Shown here one piece after another: positions 41,175 through 49,806 of a stretch of DNA of 64,000 nucleotides (within the stretch, counting starts at the first letter, position 1; each line of letters starts with the position of its first letter). This DNA is from CAYQLT01 sp964418425 (lineage in GTDB: Bacteria > Bacillota > Limnochordia > Limnochordales > Geochordaceae): positions 1 through 64,000 of the forward strand of contig CAYQLT010000009.1 in assembly GCA_964418425.1 (NCBI GenBank), in the 5' to 3' direction. The translations under genes were made by a program, and so were the position numbers. The notes under the pieces are model-generated. The model was not told the DNA's origin and made no database searches. It saw nothing but the letters and a program-made list of their open reading frames with translations.

Positions 41175-43883
41175 TCAGCGGCCGGGCGCAGCCGCTTTGG
41201 CCTGCTGCGCCCCCGTCAGCACCCGCCGCAGCACGGCCGGCAGGATGCCGCCCTCCCGGTAGTACTCCACCTCCACGGGCGTATCCAGGCGGGCGATGGC
41301 CGAAAAGCGCACCTCGCTCCCGTCGGGCCGCCGGGCGCGGATGGGCAGCTCCTTGCCGGGAGAAAGCCCCTGCGCGATGCCCTCGATGTCGAACAGCTCG
41401 TGGCCCGTCAGCCCCAGCGACTCGCGCCCCTCCCGGGGCTTGAACTGCAGCGGCAAGACCCCCATGCCGACGAGGTTGCTGCGGTGGATGCGCTCGAAGC
41501 TCTCGGCCAGCACCGCCCGCACGCCGAGAAGGTAGGTTCCCTTGGCTGCCCAGTCCCGGCTGCTGCCCGTCCCGTACTCCTTGCCCGCCACCACCACCAG
41601 GGGAACCCCCTCCTGCCGGTAGCGCATGGCGGCCTCGTAGATGGTCATCCGCTCGCCGCCGGGCAGGTGGATGGTCCACCCGCCTTCGGTTCCGGGCACC
41701 ATCAGGTTGCGCAGCCGCACGTTGGCGAACGTCCCGCGCATCATCACCTCGTGGTTCCCCCGCCGGCTCCCGTAGGTGTTGAACTCGTGCTCGGGGACGC
41801 CGCGCTCCAGCAGGTACCGCCCGGCAGGGCTGGCGGGGCTGAAGGCGCCTGCCGGCGAGATGTGGTCGGTGGTGATGGAGTCCCCCAGCACGGCCAGCAC
41901 CCGGGCGCCCCGGATGTCCTGGAGCGCGGGCGCCACCAGCGGCAGATCCACGAAGAAGGGTGGCTCCTGGATGTACGTGGAGTCCGGATCCCAACGGTAC
42001 AGCTCGCCCTCGGGCACCGGGAGCCTCTCCCAGCGCTCGTCGCCCGCAAACACCCGCTCGTACTCCTCGCGGAACAGCTCCGGACTCAGCGCCCGGTCCA
42101 TGACCTCCCGGATCTCGGCCAGCGACGGCCAGATGTCTCGCAGATAGACGGGACGGCCCGAGCGGTCGTACCCCAGCGGCTCCTCCGTCATGTCGATGTC
42201 CACCCGCCCGGCCAGCGCGTACGCCACCACCAGCATGGGCGAGGCCAGGTAGTTGGCCCGCACCAGCGGGTTGATCCGGCCCTCGAAGTTGCGGTTGCCG
42301 CTCAGCACCGCCGCCACCACCAGGTCGTCCTCCCGCACCCGCTCGGCCACCTCCTCGGGCAGCGGCCCGCTGTTTCCGATGCAGGTGGTGCAACCGTACC
42401 CCACCACGTGGAACTTCAGGGCCTCCAGGTCCCGCAGCAGGCCGGTCTTCTCCAGGTAGCGCCGCACGACCCGGGAACCCGGCGCCAGGCTCGTCTTCAC
42501 CCAGGGCTTCACGGTGAGCCCCCGCTCCACCGCCTTGCGCGCGAGCAGCCCGGCCCCGATCATCACCGACGGGTTGGACGTGTTGGTGCAGCTGGTGATG
42601 GCGGCGATGACCACGCTGCCGTGGGTCAGCCCGCCGTTTCCGGCAGGGGATGGCTTGCCGTACCACTTTGCCAGAGCCTGCCGAAAGGCCGGCTTCATCT
42701 CCGACAGGCGCACCCGGTCCTGAGGCCGGCGGGGCCCGGCCAGGCTGGGCTCGACGCTGCCCATGTCCAGCTCCAGCACATCGGTGAACTCAGGCTCGGC
42801 CGCCTCGTCGGTTCGGAAGAGCCCCTGCTCCTTGCAGTACCGCTCCACCAGCTCCACGAGCGGTTCGCTGCGCCCGGTGCCTCTCAGATAGCGGAGCGTC
42901 TCTTCGTCCACCGGGAAAAAGCCCATGGTGGCCCCGTACTCCGGCGCCATGTTGGCGATGGTGGCCCGGTCCGGCAGGCTCAGCTGGCTGACCCCGGGCC
43001 CGAAGAACTCCACGAACTTGTCCACCACGCCCTTCGCCCGCAGAAGCTGAGTGACCGTCAGCACCAGGTCGGTGGCCGTCGCACCCTCGGGAAGCTCCCC
43101 CGTCAGGCGCACGCCCACCACGTCGGGGATGAGCATGTAGTACGGCTGGCCCAGCATCACCGCCTCGGCCTCGATGCCGCCCACGCCCCAGCCAAACACG
43201 CCCAGGGCGTTGACCATGGTGGTGTGGGAGTCGGTGCCCACCAGGCTGTCGGGAAAGGCCAGGGTGCGCCCGTCTTGCTTGCGGAGGTGCACCACGGGCG
43301 CCAGATACTCCAGGTTCACCTGGTGGACGATCCCGGTTCCCGGCGGCACCACGCGGAAGTTGCGCAGGCTGCGCTGGGCCCAGCGCAAAAGCGAGTAACG
43401 CTCGCGGTTTCGCTCGTACTCCCGTTCCACGTTGAACGCAAAGGCCTGCGGGCTGCCAAAGGCGTCGACCTGCACCGAGTGGTCGATGATCAGGTCGGCC
43501 GGAACCATGGGGTTGATCCGCCCGGGATCGCCGCCCAGGCGGGCCACGGCGGCCCGCATGGCGGCGAAATCCACCACCACCGGCACTCCCGTGAAGTCCT
43601 GCAGGACCACCCGGGCCGGCATGAAGCCCACCTCCCGGGTCCTGGGGGCCCGGGGCTCCCAACGCGCCAGCGCCCGTACGTCCTCCTCGCTCACAAGCCG
43701 GCCGTCCACGTGGCGCAGCAGGTTCTCCAGGAGCACCCGGATGGAATACGGAAGGCGGTCGATACGGGCCAGACCCTGCTCCTGCAGGCGGCGCAGGCTG
43801 AACAGCGTCACCGGACCGGCCGGCGTCGCCATCTCCCGCACGGCGTCGAACGGGTCGCGCCGACCCCTCTCGTCGTGGTTCAC
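41175..43883 (-). CDS. acnA: Aconitate hydratase AcnA
   Basis: Aconitase converts citrate to isocitrate in the TCA cycle with a 4Fe-4S cluster. The GTG at 43883 follows GGGGGG and gives 902 residues, the normal AcnA length. Cluster cysteines are in TSCTNTSNP and GYGCTTCIGNSG. Early motifs include LQDFTGVPVVVDFAAMR and DSHTTMVNALG. The swivel domain has GDSITTDHISPAG and GSRRGNHEVMMRG. AcnA often doubles as an iron-responsive RNA-binding protein; nothing here shows whether this one does. Confidence 0.95.
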   Translation of the reverse strand: MNHDERGRRDPFDAVREMATPAGPVTLFSLRRLQEQGLARIDRLPYSIRVLLENLLRHVDGRLVSEEDVRALARWEPRAPRTREVGFMPARVVLQDFTGVPVVVDFAAMRAAVARLGGDPGRINPMVPADLIIDHSVQVDAFGSPQAFAFNVEREYERNRERYSLLRWAQRSLRNFRVVPPGTGIVHQVNLEYLAPVVHLRKQDGRTLAFPDSLVGTDSHTTMVNALGVFGWGVGGIEAEAVMLGQPYYMLIPDVVGVRLTGELPEGATATDLVLTVTQLLRAKGVVDKFVEFFGPGVSQLSLPDRATIANMAPEYGATMGFFPVDEETLRYLRGTGRSEPLVELVERYCKEQGLFRTDEAAEPEFTDVLELDMGSVEPSLAGPRRPQDRVRLSEMKPAFRQALAKWYGKPSPAGNGGLTHGSVVIAAITSCTNTSNPSVMIGAGLLARKAVERGLTVKPWVKTSLAPGSRVVRRYLEKTGLLRDLEALKFHVVGYGCTTCIGNSGPLPEEVAERVREDDLVVAAVLSGNRNFEGRINPLVRANYLASPMLVVAYALAGRVDIDMTEEPLGYDRSGRPVYLRDIWPSLAEIREVMDRALSPELFREEYERVFAGDERWERLPVPEGELYRWDPDSTYIQEPPFFVDLPLVAPALQDIRGARVLAVLGDSITTDHISPAGAFSPASPAGRYLLERGVPEHEFNTYGSRRGNHEVMMRGTFANVRLRNLMVPGTEGGWTIHLPGGERMTIYEAAMRYRQEGVPLVVVAGKEYGTGSSRDWAAKGTYLLGVRAVLAESFERIHRSNLVGMGVLPLQFKPREGRESLGLTGHELFDIEGIAQGLSPGKELPIRARRPDGSEVRFSAIARLDTPVEVEYYREGGILPAVLRRVLTGAQQAKAAAPGR

Positions 43884-44205
43884 GGCCAACCCCCCAGTGG
43901 CGTGAGTGATCCCCCGATCCGCTGCAACGCGCCCGGCCAAAGCGCCTGCCGCTTGCGCGGCGGCCCGGAGCCGGCGGCAGGCGACGGGCGCCGGGCCGGC
44001 CGACCCGGCGGGCGCAGGGCGGGCCGTAGCCGGGCGAACCGTTCCCATTGTAGCAGACCGGCAGGTTCCCGGAGGCACAAGCCTCGCCTGGGGCAGGTGT
44101 GGCGGGTCAGGGGTGCGAAAAGGCTGCGAACAGAAGGGAACCCGCCCGGCAAGAGGAGAAGCTCGCCCGGGCGCACGAGGTCCCTGTCACGGGAGGGGCG
44201 CCGCA
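43884..44205. promoter_or_regulatory. Divergent intergenic region between acnA and the B12-binding protein
   Basis: No gene is apparent in these 322 bp. On the minus strand a good -10 element, GCTACAATGG (TACAAT at plus 44047-44052), would start the acnA transcript near 44040; no clear -35 is seen. The plus-strand half is GC-rich with several short hairpins but no cobalamin riboswitch core that I can recognise. Confidence 0.4.
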
Positions 44206-45195
44206 GTGCGCATCGTGTCGCTATTGCCCAGCGCCACGGAGCTGGTGTTTGCCCTGGGGCTGGGCGACCGGCTGGTGGGGCGCAGCCACGAATGCGACTA
44301 CCCGCCGGAGGTCGCCCGGCTTCCGGCGCTCACCGGGTCGCTGGTGCCCGGGGGGCACTGCGGAGCGGAGCTGGACGCGCTGGTCTCCCGGGCCGCCCAC
44401 GAGCACCGCTCCCTGTACCGACTGGACTGCGCGGCGCTGCAGCGCCTGCAGCCGGACCTGATCCTCACCCAGGAACTCTGCGAGGTGTGCGCCGTCGCCT
44501 ACGACGAGGTGGAAAGGGCCGCGCGCAGCCTCCGGGCCTCCCCGGGCGGCGCCCCGGCGGCCCGCATCGTCTCCCTGGAACCCATGAGCCTGGACGATGT
44601 GCTGGCCCAGCTCCACGTGGTGGCCCGGGCGGTGGTGGAAGCCGGCGGGGACGAGCCGATTGAGGCGCTGAAAGCCCGGGCTGTCGAGGTGGAGCGCACC
44701 TTGCGGGAGCGCCTGGAGGCGGTGGGGCGCCGCGCGGCGGACTTGCCCGCTCCCCGGGTGCTTTGCCTGGAGTGGCTGGATCCGCCGTGGTGCGCGGGGC
44801 ACTGGGTGCCCGAGATGGTCCGGATGGCGGGAGGCGCCGACGAGCTGGGCGTCCCGGCAGGCCCCTCCCGGCGCATGGCGTGGTCGGAGGTCCTGGAATA
44901 CCGCCCGGACGTGGTGGTCTTGATGCCCTGCGGCTACGACCTGGCGGGAACCCTGGCCGAGTACGATCGGGTGCGCCAGGGCGGGGCGCCGGGCGAGCGA
45001 GGCGGCGCCCTCCCGGACGGCTGGCAGGATCTCCCGGCGGTCCGGGCCGGGCGGGTGTATGCCGTTAACGCCTCCGCCTACTTCAACCGTCCGGGGCCAC
45101 GGGTCGTGGACGGGGTGGAGATCCTGGCCCAGATCCTGCACCCGGACATCTTCGGAAGCTCCCGGATGGGGCGGGACTGGGCGCCCGCTCCGTGA
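44206..45195 (+). CDS. Cobalamin-binding protein (BtuF-like) without signal peptide
   Basis: The 329-residue protein has the BtuF/TroA-like fold. It starts VRIVSLLPSATELVFALGLGDRLVGRSHECDYPPE, which is the usual start of this group, and has ELCEVCAVAYDEVERAAR with a CxxC. Later parts are CLEWLDPPWCAGHWVPEMV and PDVVVLMPCGYDL. There is no signal peptide, so it is probably cytoplasmic and may handle B12 or a corrinoid inside the cell. The GTG at 44206 follows GGGAGGGG. B12-dependent mutase genes lie 6-8 kb away. Confidence 0.8.
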   Translation: MRIVSLLPSATELVFALGLGDRLVGRSHECDYPPEVARLPALTGSLVPGGHCGAELDALVSRAAHEHRSLYRLDCAALQRLQPDLILTQELCEVCAVAYDEVERAARSLRASPGGAPAARIVSLEPMSLDDVLAQLHVVARAVVEAGGDEPIEALKARAVEVERTLRERLEAVGRRAADLPAPRVLCLEWLDPPWCAGHWVPEMVRMAGGADELGVPAGPSRRMAWSEVLEYRPDVVVLMPCGYDLAGTLAEYDRVRQGGAPGERGGALPDGWQDLPAVRAGRVYAVNASAYFNRPGPRVVDGVEILAQILHPDIFGSSRMGRDWAPAP

Positions 45196-45272
45196 GGACG
45201 CCGGGCGGGGCCGGTTTCCCGGGCTCGGCAGGTGGGAAGTCCACTCCGCAGGGCCGCCCGGGGGGCGCCCCT

Positions 45273-45587
45273 TCACCGCAGGGGGCCCGGAGGGAGGTCG
45301 CGCCGGATCGACATGAGAAAGCGAATCTCCCGCCGGACCCACTCCGTGGCGATCACGGAAGGGTCGACCTGCCGGTAGTAGGCCAGGCGCCGGATGTGCT
45401 CCATCTCCTGTTCCGAGAGGGTCACCGTAAGGGTGCAGGCCCGATCCGGGTCGGCCGCCGTTCGTGGCTGGCCCGGCGGCACGAGGGTTGCTTCGCCGGA
45501 GACCGGGCCGGAGCTGCCGGTCGCCGGAGGGTCGGGTGGCAACGCCGGTCCCCCCTTGAGCCTGGCGCGGCCGGCCCGGGGCTGCAC
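45273..45587 (-). CDS. Ribbon-helix-helix-like small protein
   Basis: The last 55 residues look like a ribbon-helix-helix DNA-binding unit: a strand (TLTVTLSEQEM) followed by two helices (EHIRRLAYYRQ and PSVIATEWVRREIRFLMS). The first 45 residues are proline-rich and may not be translated; the true start could be a later GTG. A strong minus-strand promoter lies upstream at 45653-45681. No toxin gene is adjacent. The identification is from a short pattern. Confidence 0.5.
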   Translation of the reverse strand: MQPRAGRARLKGGPALPPDPPATGSSGPVSGEATLVPPGQPRTAADPDRACTLTVTLSEQEMEHIRRLAYYRQVDPSVIATEWVRREIRFLMSIRRDLPPGPLR

Positions 45588-45652
45588 GGCGGGTAGGCTG
45601 GGCCTGGCCCATCGGCGGCCCGGGAGGCCGCCGCGCCGGAGGGTTGTGGCAT

Positions 45653-45681
45653 ATCATACCATGAATGTAGGGATATGGCAA
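45653..45681 (-). promoter_or_regulatory. Sigma-A promoter for the ribbon-helix-helix gene
   Basis: On the minus strand TTGCCA (plus 45676-45681) and TATGAT (plus 45653-45658) are 17 bp apart, with TGG before the -10 as an extended -10. The start would be near 45646. The promoter overlaps the start of the divergent DUF1848 gene. Confidence 0.65.
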
Positions 45682-46815
45682 GCCCCGCTGGACCTGCCGG
45701 CGGCAGAACCCCAAGGCCGCCCGTCTGGAATCGGCCGCGTGGTGAGCGCCAGCCGGCGCACCGACATACCCGCCTGGTACGCCCGGTGGTTCATGGAGCG
45801 CGTGCGCCAGGGGTTCTGCGAGTGGGTGAACCCCTTCAGCGGACAGCGCCGGCGCGTGTCGCTGCGCCCGGAGGATGTGGCGGCGTTTGTCTTTTGGACC
45901 CGAAACCCCGCCCCCCTGTTGCCCCACCTCCCGGAGCTGCAGCGGCTTGGCTACACCTTCTACTTCCACTTCACCCTCAACGCCTATCCCCGAACCCTGG
46001 AGCCGCATTCCCCTCCTCTCGAGCTTTCGGTGCGGAGGTTTCGGGAGCTGGCCGACCGGGTCGGGCCGGACCGGCTCTTCTGGCGCTACGACCCCATCGT
46101 GCTGGGCCAGGGGGGCGAGTTGCGGCTGGACGCCGCCTACCACCTCAGGCGCTTCCAGCAGCTGGCCCGAAGCCTGGCCGGGGCCACCGGGCGCTGCTAC
46201 ACCTCCTTCGTGAGCCTTTATCGCAAGACGGCCAGCCGCCTGCGGGGGTGCGGCTTTGCGGTGAGCGCCGCGAGCGGCGAACCGGCACGCCGGGAGCTGG
46301 TCCGGCAGATGGCCGAACTGGCGGCGCAGTTCGGCATCGCCGTCTACGCGTGCTGCGACGACGCGCTGGTGGACTGCCCGGCCTGCCGCCCGGCCCCAGG
46401 CACCCGCATCACGCCCGCAGGCCGCCGGGCAGCGGGGCTCGCCTGCGGGCCCCGGGCCGGCGGGGCCGAGCAGGCCGCCCTGCGGGTATGCCCGCCCGGC
46501 CCCCACGTCCACAAAGCCCGCTGCGTGGATCCCGCCGTCCTGGAGTCGTTACGGGAGGGCCTTGGCAGAGAGCTGGCTACCCGGCCCACCCGGGAGCAAT
46601 GCGGCTGTTTTGAGTCCGTCGACATCGGGGCGTACGACACATGCCTCTTCGGTTGCGCCTACTGCTACGCCACCCGCTCCGACGCGCTGGCCCGAGCCCG
46701 CTACCGCGCTCATCGGCCCGACTCGCCGATCCTGGCGCCGCTCAGCGACCCGGCTCGCCGCTCCTGGCGCCGTAGCTCCGGGCCACTCGGGCCAGGTGAC
46801 GAAACAGCCGGTTGA
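45661..46815 (+). CDS. DUF1848 family protein with radical-SAM-like cysteine motif
   Basis: The 384-residue protein has the DUF1848 pattern: VVSASRRTDIPAWYARWFMER, FVFWTRNPAPLLP, LFWRYDPIVLG and CYTSFVSLYRKT. Near the end, CLFGCAYCYAT follows the CxxxCxxC spacing of radical SAM enzymes, though it is C-terminal. Further cysteines (YACCDDALVDCPAC) may bind a second cluster. The reaction is unknown. The ATG at 45661 sits right beside minus-strand promoter elements. Its last 74 bp overlap the convergent methyltransferase gene. Confidence 0.75.
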   Translation: MNVGIWQAPLDLPAAEPQGRPSGIGRVVSASRRTDIPAWYARWFMERVRQGFCEWVNPFSGQRRRVSLRPEDVAAFVFWTRNPAPLLPHLPELQRLGYTFYFHFTLNAYPRTLEPHSPPLELSVRRFRELADRVGPDRLFWRYDPIVLGQGGELRLDAAYHLRRFQQLARSLAGATGRCYTSFVSLYRKTASRLRGCGFAVSAASGEPARRELVRQMAELAAQFGIAVYACCDDALVDCPACRPAPGTRITPAGRRAAGLACGPRAGGAEQAALRVCPPGPHVHKARCVDPAVLESLREGLGRELATRPTREQCGCFESVDIGAYDTCLFGCAYCYATRSDALARARYRAHRPDSPILAPLSDPARRSWRRSSGPLGPGDETAG

Positions 46816-47677
46816 GCAGGGCTGCCTCGTCGCCCTGCGGCACCGCCCGCAGCAGGATGGCACGAAGCCGCGCCAGGGCGCTGTAGCGGCGGGCGAACGC
46901 GGTATGCGGGTACAACGCCTCCAGCAGGTCGGCCAGAGCGTGAAACATGGCCTCCCGCTCCGCCCCCCGGGCCAGGCGGGCATCGCTGTGCAAGAGCGCA
47001 CGCAGGACCACCGGGTCGGGTTCGTCTTGGAGCGGCGGCCAGGTCTGCGGCGCTGTCGCGTCGCCCGCCTCCGGCGCCGGATCCCCGCCCGACGCCAGCC
47101 AGGCCAGGTAAACTTCGTAGAGTACGATGGCGGCAGCGTGGGAGAGGTTGAGGGAATGGTTTTCCGGGTCCGTGGGGATGGTGACCAGGGCGTGGCACAG
47201 GTCGATGGCGGTGTTGGGAAGCCCGTCTCGCTCCCGGCCGAACAGGACCGCCACATTCCCGTCCGGCTGCGCTCGGGCCGCAGCCAGCAGGGCCGTGGCC
47301 GCCTGCCGGGGCGTGAGGCGGTCCCGTTCGACCTCCCGGGGCCGGCCGGTGGTCGCCAGCACGAAGCCGCAGTCCGCCAGGGCCTGCTCCAGACTCGGGT
47401 AGCGGCGAACGGCTTCGACGATGGGCCCGCCCCGGTGCGCGATGCCCTCGATGCGGTACGCGTCGAAGGCCGCCGGCTCCACCAGCCGCAGCTGCGAGAG
47501 GCCAAAGTTCGTCATCACCCGCACCACACCGCCGACGTTGACGACGTCTTCGGGCTGATGCAGCACCACCGCGATGCGGCCCAACACGGGGGCGTCGGCT
47601 GCCGGGAGGGGCAGGCCCGTGCAGCCGGCCTTGTGGGAACCCACTTTTGCCTTCCCGCCGTCCTCGATACCTGACAC
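46742..47677 (-). CDS. TrmH/TrmJ-family RNA 2'-O-methyltransferase
   Basis: SPOUT-class enzymes methylate tRNA or rRNA ribose with SAM through a knotted fold. The 311-residue protein has IAVVLHQPEDVVNVGGVVRVMTNFGL at the start and LRLVEP. The knot motifs are VAVLFGRERDGLPNTAID and NHSLNLSHAAAIVLYEVYLAW. About 100 helical residues follow, as in TrmJ. Whether tRNA position 32 or another site is modified cannot be told. It ends 74 bp inside the DUF1848 gene on the other strand. Confidence 0.85.
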   Translation of the reverse strand: MSGIEDGGKAKVGSHKAGCTGLPLPAADAPVLGRIAVVLHQPEDVVNVGGVVRVMTNFGLSQLRLVEPAAFDAYRIEGIAHRGGPIVEAVRRYPSLEQALADCGFVLATTGRPREVERDRLTPRQAATALLAAARAQPDGNVAVLFGRERDGLPNTAIDLCHALVTIPTDPENHSLNLSHAAAIVLYEVYLAWLASGGDPAPEAGDATAPQTWPPLQDEPDPVVLRALLHSDARLARGAEREAMFHALADLLEALYPHTAFARRYSALARLRAILLRAVPQGDEAALLNRLFRHLARVARSYGARSGEPGR

Positions 47678-47860
47678 CCCACCTGGAGGCGACCGGATGG
47701 CGACGGTCGCCCGCCCGCCGGGCTCTCCCCTGCCGGCAGCCCGGCCCGCCGGCCGGCGCGCGGGACGTCCCGGCAGCGAAGCGGGCCCGATGCCGCCCGC
47801 GACCTCATTGTTTCAGCAGCCCTCGGGCCCGTCAACGGTGGCGGGATCGCCTTCGGACGC

Positions 47861-49294
47861 TCAGCGCTCGGGCGCAAAAGCCACGCTCTCGGACCCCGGG
47901 GAAGCCGCAAACGAGCCGTCGGGCGAAGAGGCGGGGCGCAACACCAGGCGGTGGCGGCTCATCACAGGCGGCAGAAGGGTCTCCACCGCCATGCGGTAGG
48001 CCTTGAGGGCCTCGTCCACCTGACCCGTCTGGGCCAGCAAGTCGCCGTAGTCCGCGCTGGCCAGGGCCCATTCGGGGCGAAGGTTCAGTGCGCCAAACAG
48101 CTCGACCGCGGCCTGCAGGGCGGCTCGGCTCTGTTCCAGTTCGCCCAGTTCCCGGTGCACCTGGCCCAGGTGCAGCCACGCCCAGGCGGCCTCCGCCTGC
48201 CACCCGTGGGCCCGAGCGGTGTCCAGCGCCCAGCAGGCGTGTTGCAGGGCCTTGTCCCGAAGGCCAAGCCTGGCGTAGCACCATCCGAGTTCCATCCTCA
48301 CGTAGGTGAGCTCCCGGATTTCGTCAAAGACCTCCAGGATGCCCAGGCTTTTGGTCAGAGTCTCCACCGCGTCCTGCCAGCGACCCATGCACTCCAGCGC
48401 CAGGCCCAGGTTGTGCTGCACCCTGGCCACCTCCACCGGGACGCGCAGCTCCCGGTAGCGGTCGGCGGATTGCTCGAGATAGCTCAAGGCTTCGCCGGCT
48501 CGCCCCAGGTCCACCAGGGCCAGGCCCACCCCGTTGAGGGCCGTGGCCAGAAAGACAGGCTCGTCCACCCTTCGGGCCAGTTCCAGGGCCGCCTGGTAGT
48601 GGTCCAGGAACTCCGCAAGTCTCCCCACCCGCCGTGCAAAGGAGCCCGCGCCCACCAAGGCGGTGAAGCGCAGCGCATCGTCCTTCCAGCCCTTTTTCTC
48701 CAGCATGGACAGCACGTGGCGGGCTTCCAGGTAGGCGTCCTGGTAGCGCCCCTCGTAATATGCGAGGCTCGCCATGGCCAGCGCGGCGTCGGCCCATGCA
48801 GGGCCGGATTCGGGGGAAGGAAAGACAGCCACGGCGTCCGCCAGGCATCTCCGGGCCTGGTCGAGTTCTCCCCTGACCAGAAGGGCGCGGGCGCGCACGA
48901 TGGCCAGCTCGCCTTCCATGGCCGGGTCTTGGACGGGCCCGGCCGACTGGCGGGTCTGCTCCAAGATGCGAAACGCCCCTTCCACGTCTCGCAACCGCAA
49001 TCGGGACCGGGCCAGCTCCAAAAGCTCGTGGAAGCTTTGAGCCGGTTCGGGTGCGGGGCCCGGCACCTGTCCGGTCTCGCCGGTGAAGTACGCCACCGGC
49101 ACGCCAAAGAAACCGGCCAGCTTCCTGAGGACCTCCCGGGTGGGGTTTTGGGTTCGGCCCGATTTCAGCCGCCAGAGGTAGGAGACCGAGATGCCCGTCG
49201 CCTGTGCCGCCTCCCGCAGCGTCGGAGGTCTTGCCCCCGGCCTCGAGGGCCGGCTGAAGAGGGCCTGCAGCCGTTGCGCCAGCTCATCTGCCAA
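47861..49294 (-). CDS. XRE-type HTH regulator with TPR domain, candidate RRNPP receptor
   Basis: The TTG at 49294 (6-8 bases after GGGAGGGAG) gives 477 residues. The first 75 contain a helix-turn-helix: TLREAAQATGISVSYLWRLKSGRTQNP. The remaining 400 residues are TPR-like helix pairs (for example LARARALLVRGELDQARRCL-type units, ATALNGVGLALVDLGRAGEA, VQHNLGLALECMGRWQDA). This is the build of peptide-sensing regulators of the PlcR/NprR/Rgg group (RRNPP). A 57-residue exported peptide gene lies divergently 183 bp away. The peptide-receptor role is inferred from build and context. Confidence 0.75.
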   Translation of the reverse strand: MADELAQRLQALFSRPSRPGARPPTLREAAQATGISVSYLWRLKSGRTQNPTREVLRKLAGFFGVPVAYFTGETGQVPGPAPEPAQSFHELLELARSRLRLRDVEGAFRILEQTRQSAGPVQDPAMEGELAIVRARALLVRGELDQARRCLADAVAVFPSPESGPAWADAALAMASLAYYEGRYQDAYLEARHVLSMLEKKGWKDDALRFTALVGAGSFARRVGRLAEFLDHYQAALELARRVDEPVFLATALNGVGLALVDLGRAGEALSYLEQSADRYRELRVPVEVARVQHNLGLALECMGRWQDAVETLTKSLGILEVFDEIRELTYVRMELGWCYARLGLRDKALQHACWALDTARAHGWQAEAAWAWLHLGQVHRELGELEQSRAALQAAVELFGALNLRPEWALASADYGDLLAQTGQVDEALKAYRMAVETLLPPVMSRHRLVLRPASSPDGSFAASPGSESVAFAPER

Positions 49295-49339
49295 ATCGGC
49301 TCCCTCCCATCGTGCTCTCGCCGTGTGTCGCCTTACGCT

Positions 49340-49370
49340 ACTATAGTGCGCGCGGGGGCGTGTGCATATA
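49340..49370 (-). promoter_or_regulatory. Promoter region of the XRE-TPR regulator with motif TATATGCACA
   Basis: On the minus strand TATAGT (plus 49340-49345) is a good -10 for the regulator, with a start near 49333. Upstream, TATATGCACA (plus 49361-49370) occupies the -35 area in place of a good -35 hexamer. The same 10-mer recurs at 50582-50591 and a variant at 49405-49414, so it may be an operator. Confidence 0.5.
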
Positions 49371-49395
49371 TACTCATGACCGACCACCCGTTCGC

Positions 49396-49424
49396 TTGCA
49401 GTTGTGTGCATCTAGGGCTACACT
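49396..49424 (+). promoter_or_regulatory. Sigma-A promoter for the small exported peptide
   Basis: TTGCAG (49396-49401) and TACACT (49419-49424) are separated by 17 bp, a good housekeeping promoter. The spacer contains TGTGCATCTA (49405-49414), a near copy of the motif in the divergent promoter. Transcription would start near 49431, 46 bases before the peptide start. Confidence 0.65.
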
Positions 49425-49476
49425 GGCTGGCAGTGGTACGTTTTCTTCCGAATCCCGGTCGGGGGAGGGACACCCG

Positions 49477-49650
49477 GTGGCGAAGAGATGGATCGTGACG
49501 CTGGGGTTGGGTCTGGTTCTGCTGTGGCAGAGCTCCCTCGTATCGAGTCTCATCAGCGCCGGCGTCTCCTCTTTGGGTTCAGCGCTGGCAGGCAAACCAA
49601 CGGGCATCATGCTGAGCCATCCGGGGTCCGACCCGTTCTGGCCGGGGTGA
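49477..49650 (+). CDS. 57-residue exported peptide, candidate signalling pro-peptide
   Basis: A GTG at 49477, preceded by GGGGGAGGGA, opens a frame of 57 residues. It starts with two basic residues and a hydrophobic stretch (AKRWIVTLGLGLVLLWQSS), a typical signal peptide. A small-residue region (SAGVSSLGSALAGKP) follows, and the C-terminus is TGIMLSHPGSDPFWPG. This matches the layout of PapR/NprX-type pro-peptides: signal sequence, spacer, short C-terminal pheromone. It has its own promoter and lies divergent from the XRE-TPR regulator. Function is inferred from layout. Confidence 0.6.
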   Translation: MAKRWIVTLGLGLVLLWQSSLVSSLISAGVSSLGSALAGKPTGIMLSHPGSDPFWPG

Positions 49651-49806
49651 GGCAAGGCTTCAGGGGGCGTCGCTGACCGCAGGCTTACCCAGCGTTCCTG
49701 CGCCAGGAGCGGCGATGCCGGCGGCTGGCCTGGATTTCCCCAAAAGGGCAGGCACAGGCCCGCGCCGGCATCGGTGCCTGTAGGGTCGGGGGAGGCGTGT
49801 GGGCAG

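Noticed and set aside
43884..44205. Cobalamin riboswitch before the B12-binding protein gene
   Set aside because: I looked for the conserved B12-box and the GCCACTG core and found neither. A covariance search would settle it.
40995..44663. Plus-strand open frame of over 1200 codons opposite acnA and the M24 gene
   Set aside because: It is the antisense shadow of well-recognised minus-strand genes, is rich in His, Pro and Arg, and shows no domain pattern. High GC removes stop codons from the complementary frame.
44221..46512. Minus-strand 763-codon frame opposite the B12-binding protein and DUF1848 gene
   Set aside because: Antisense shadow of two recognisable plus-strand proteins.
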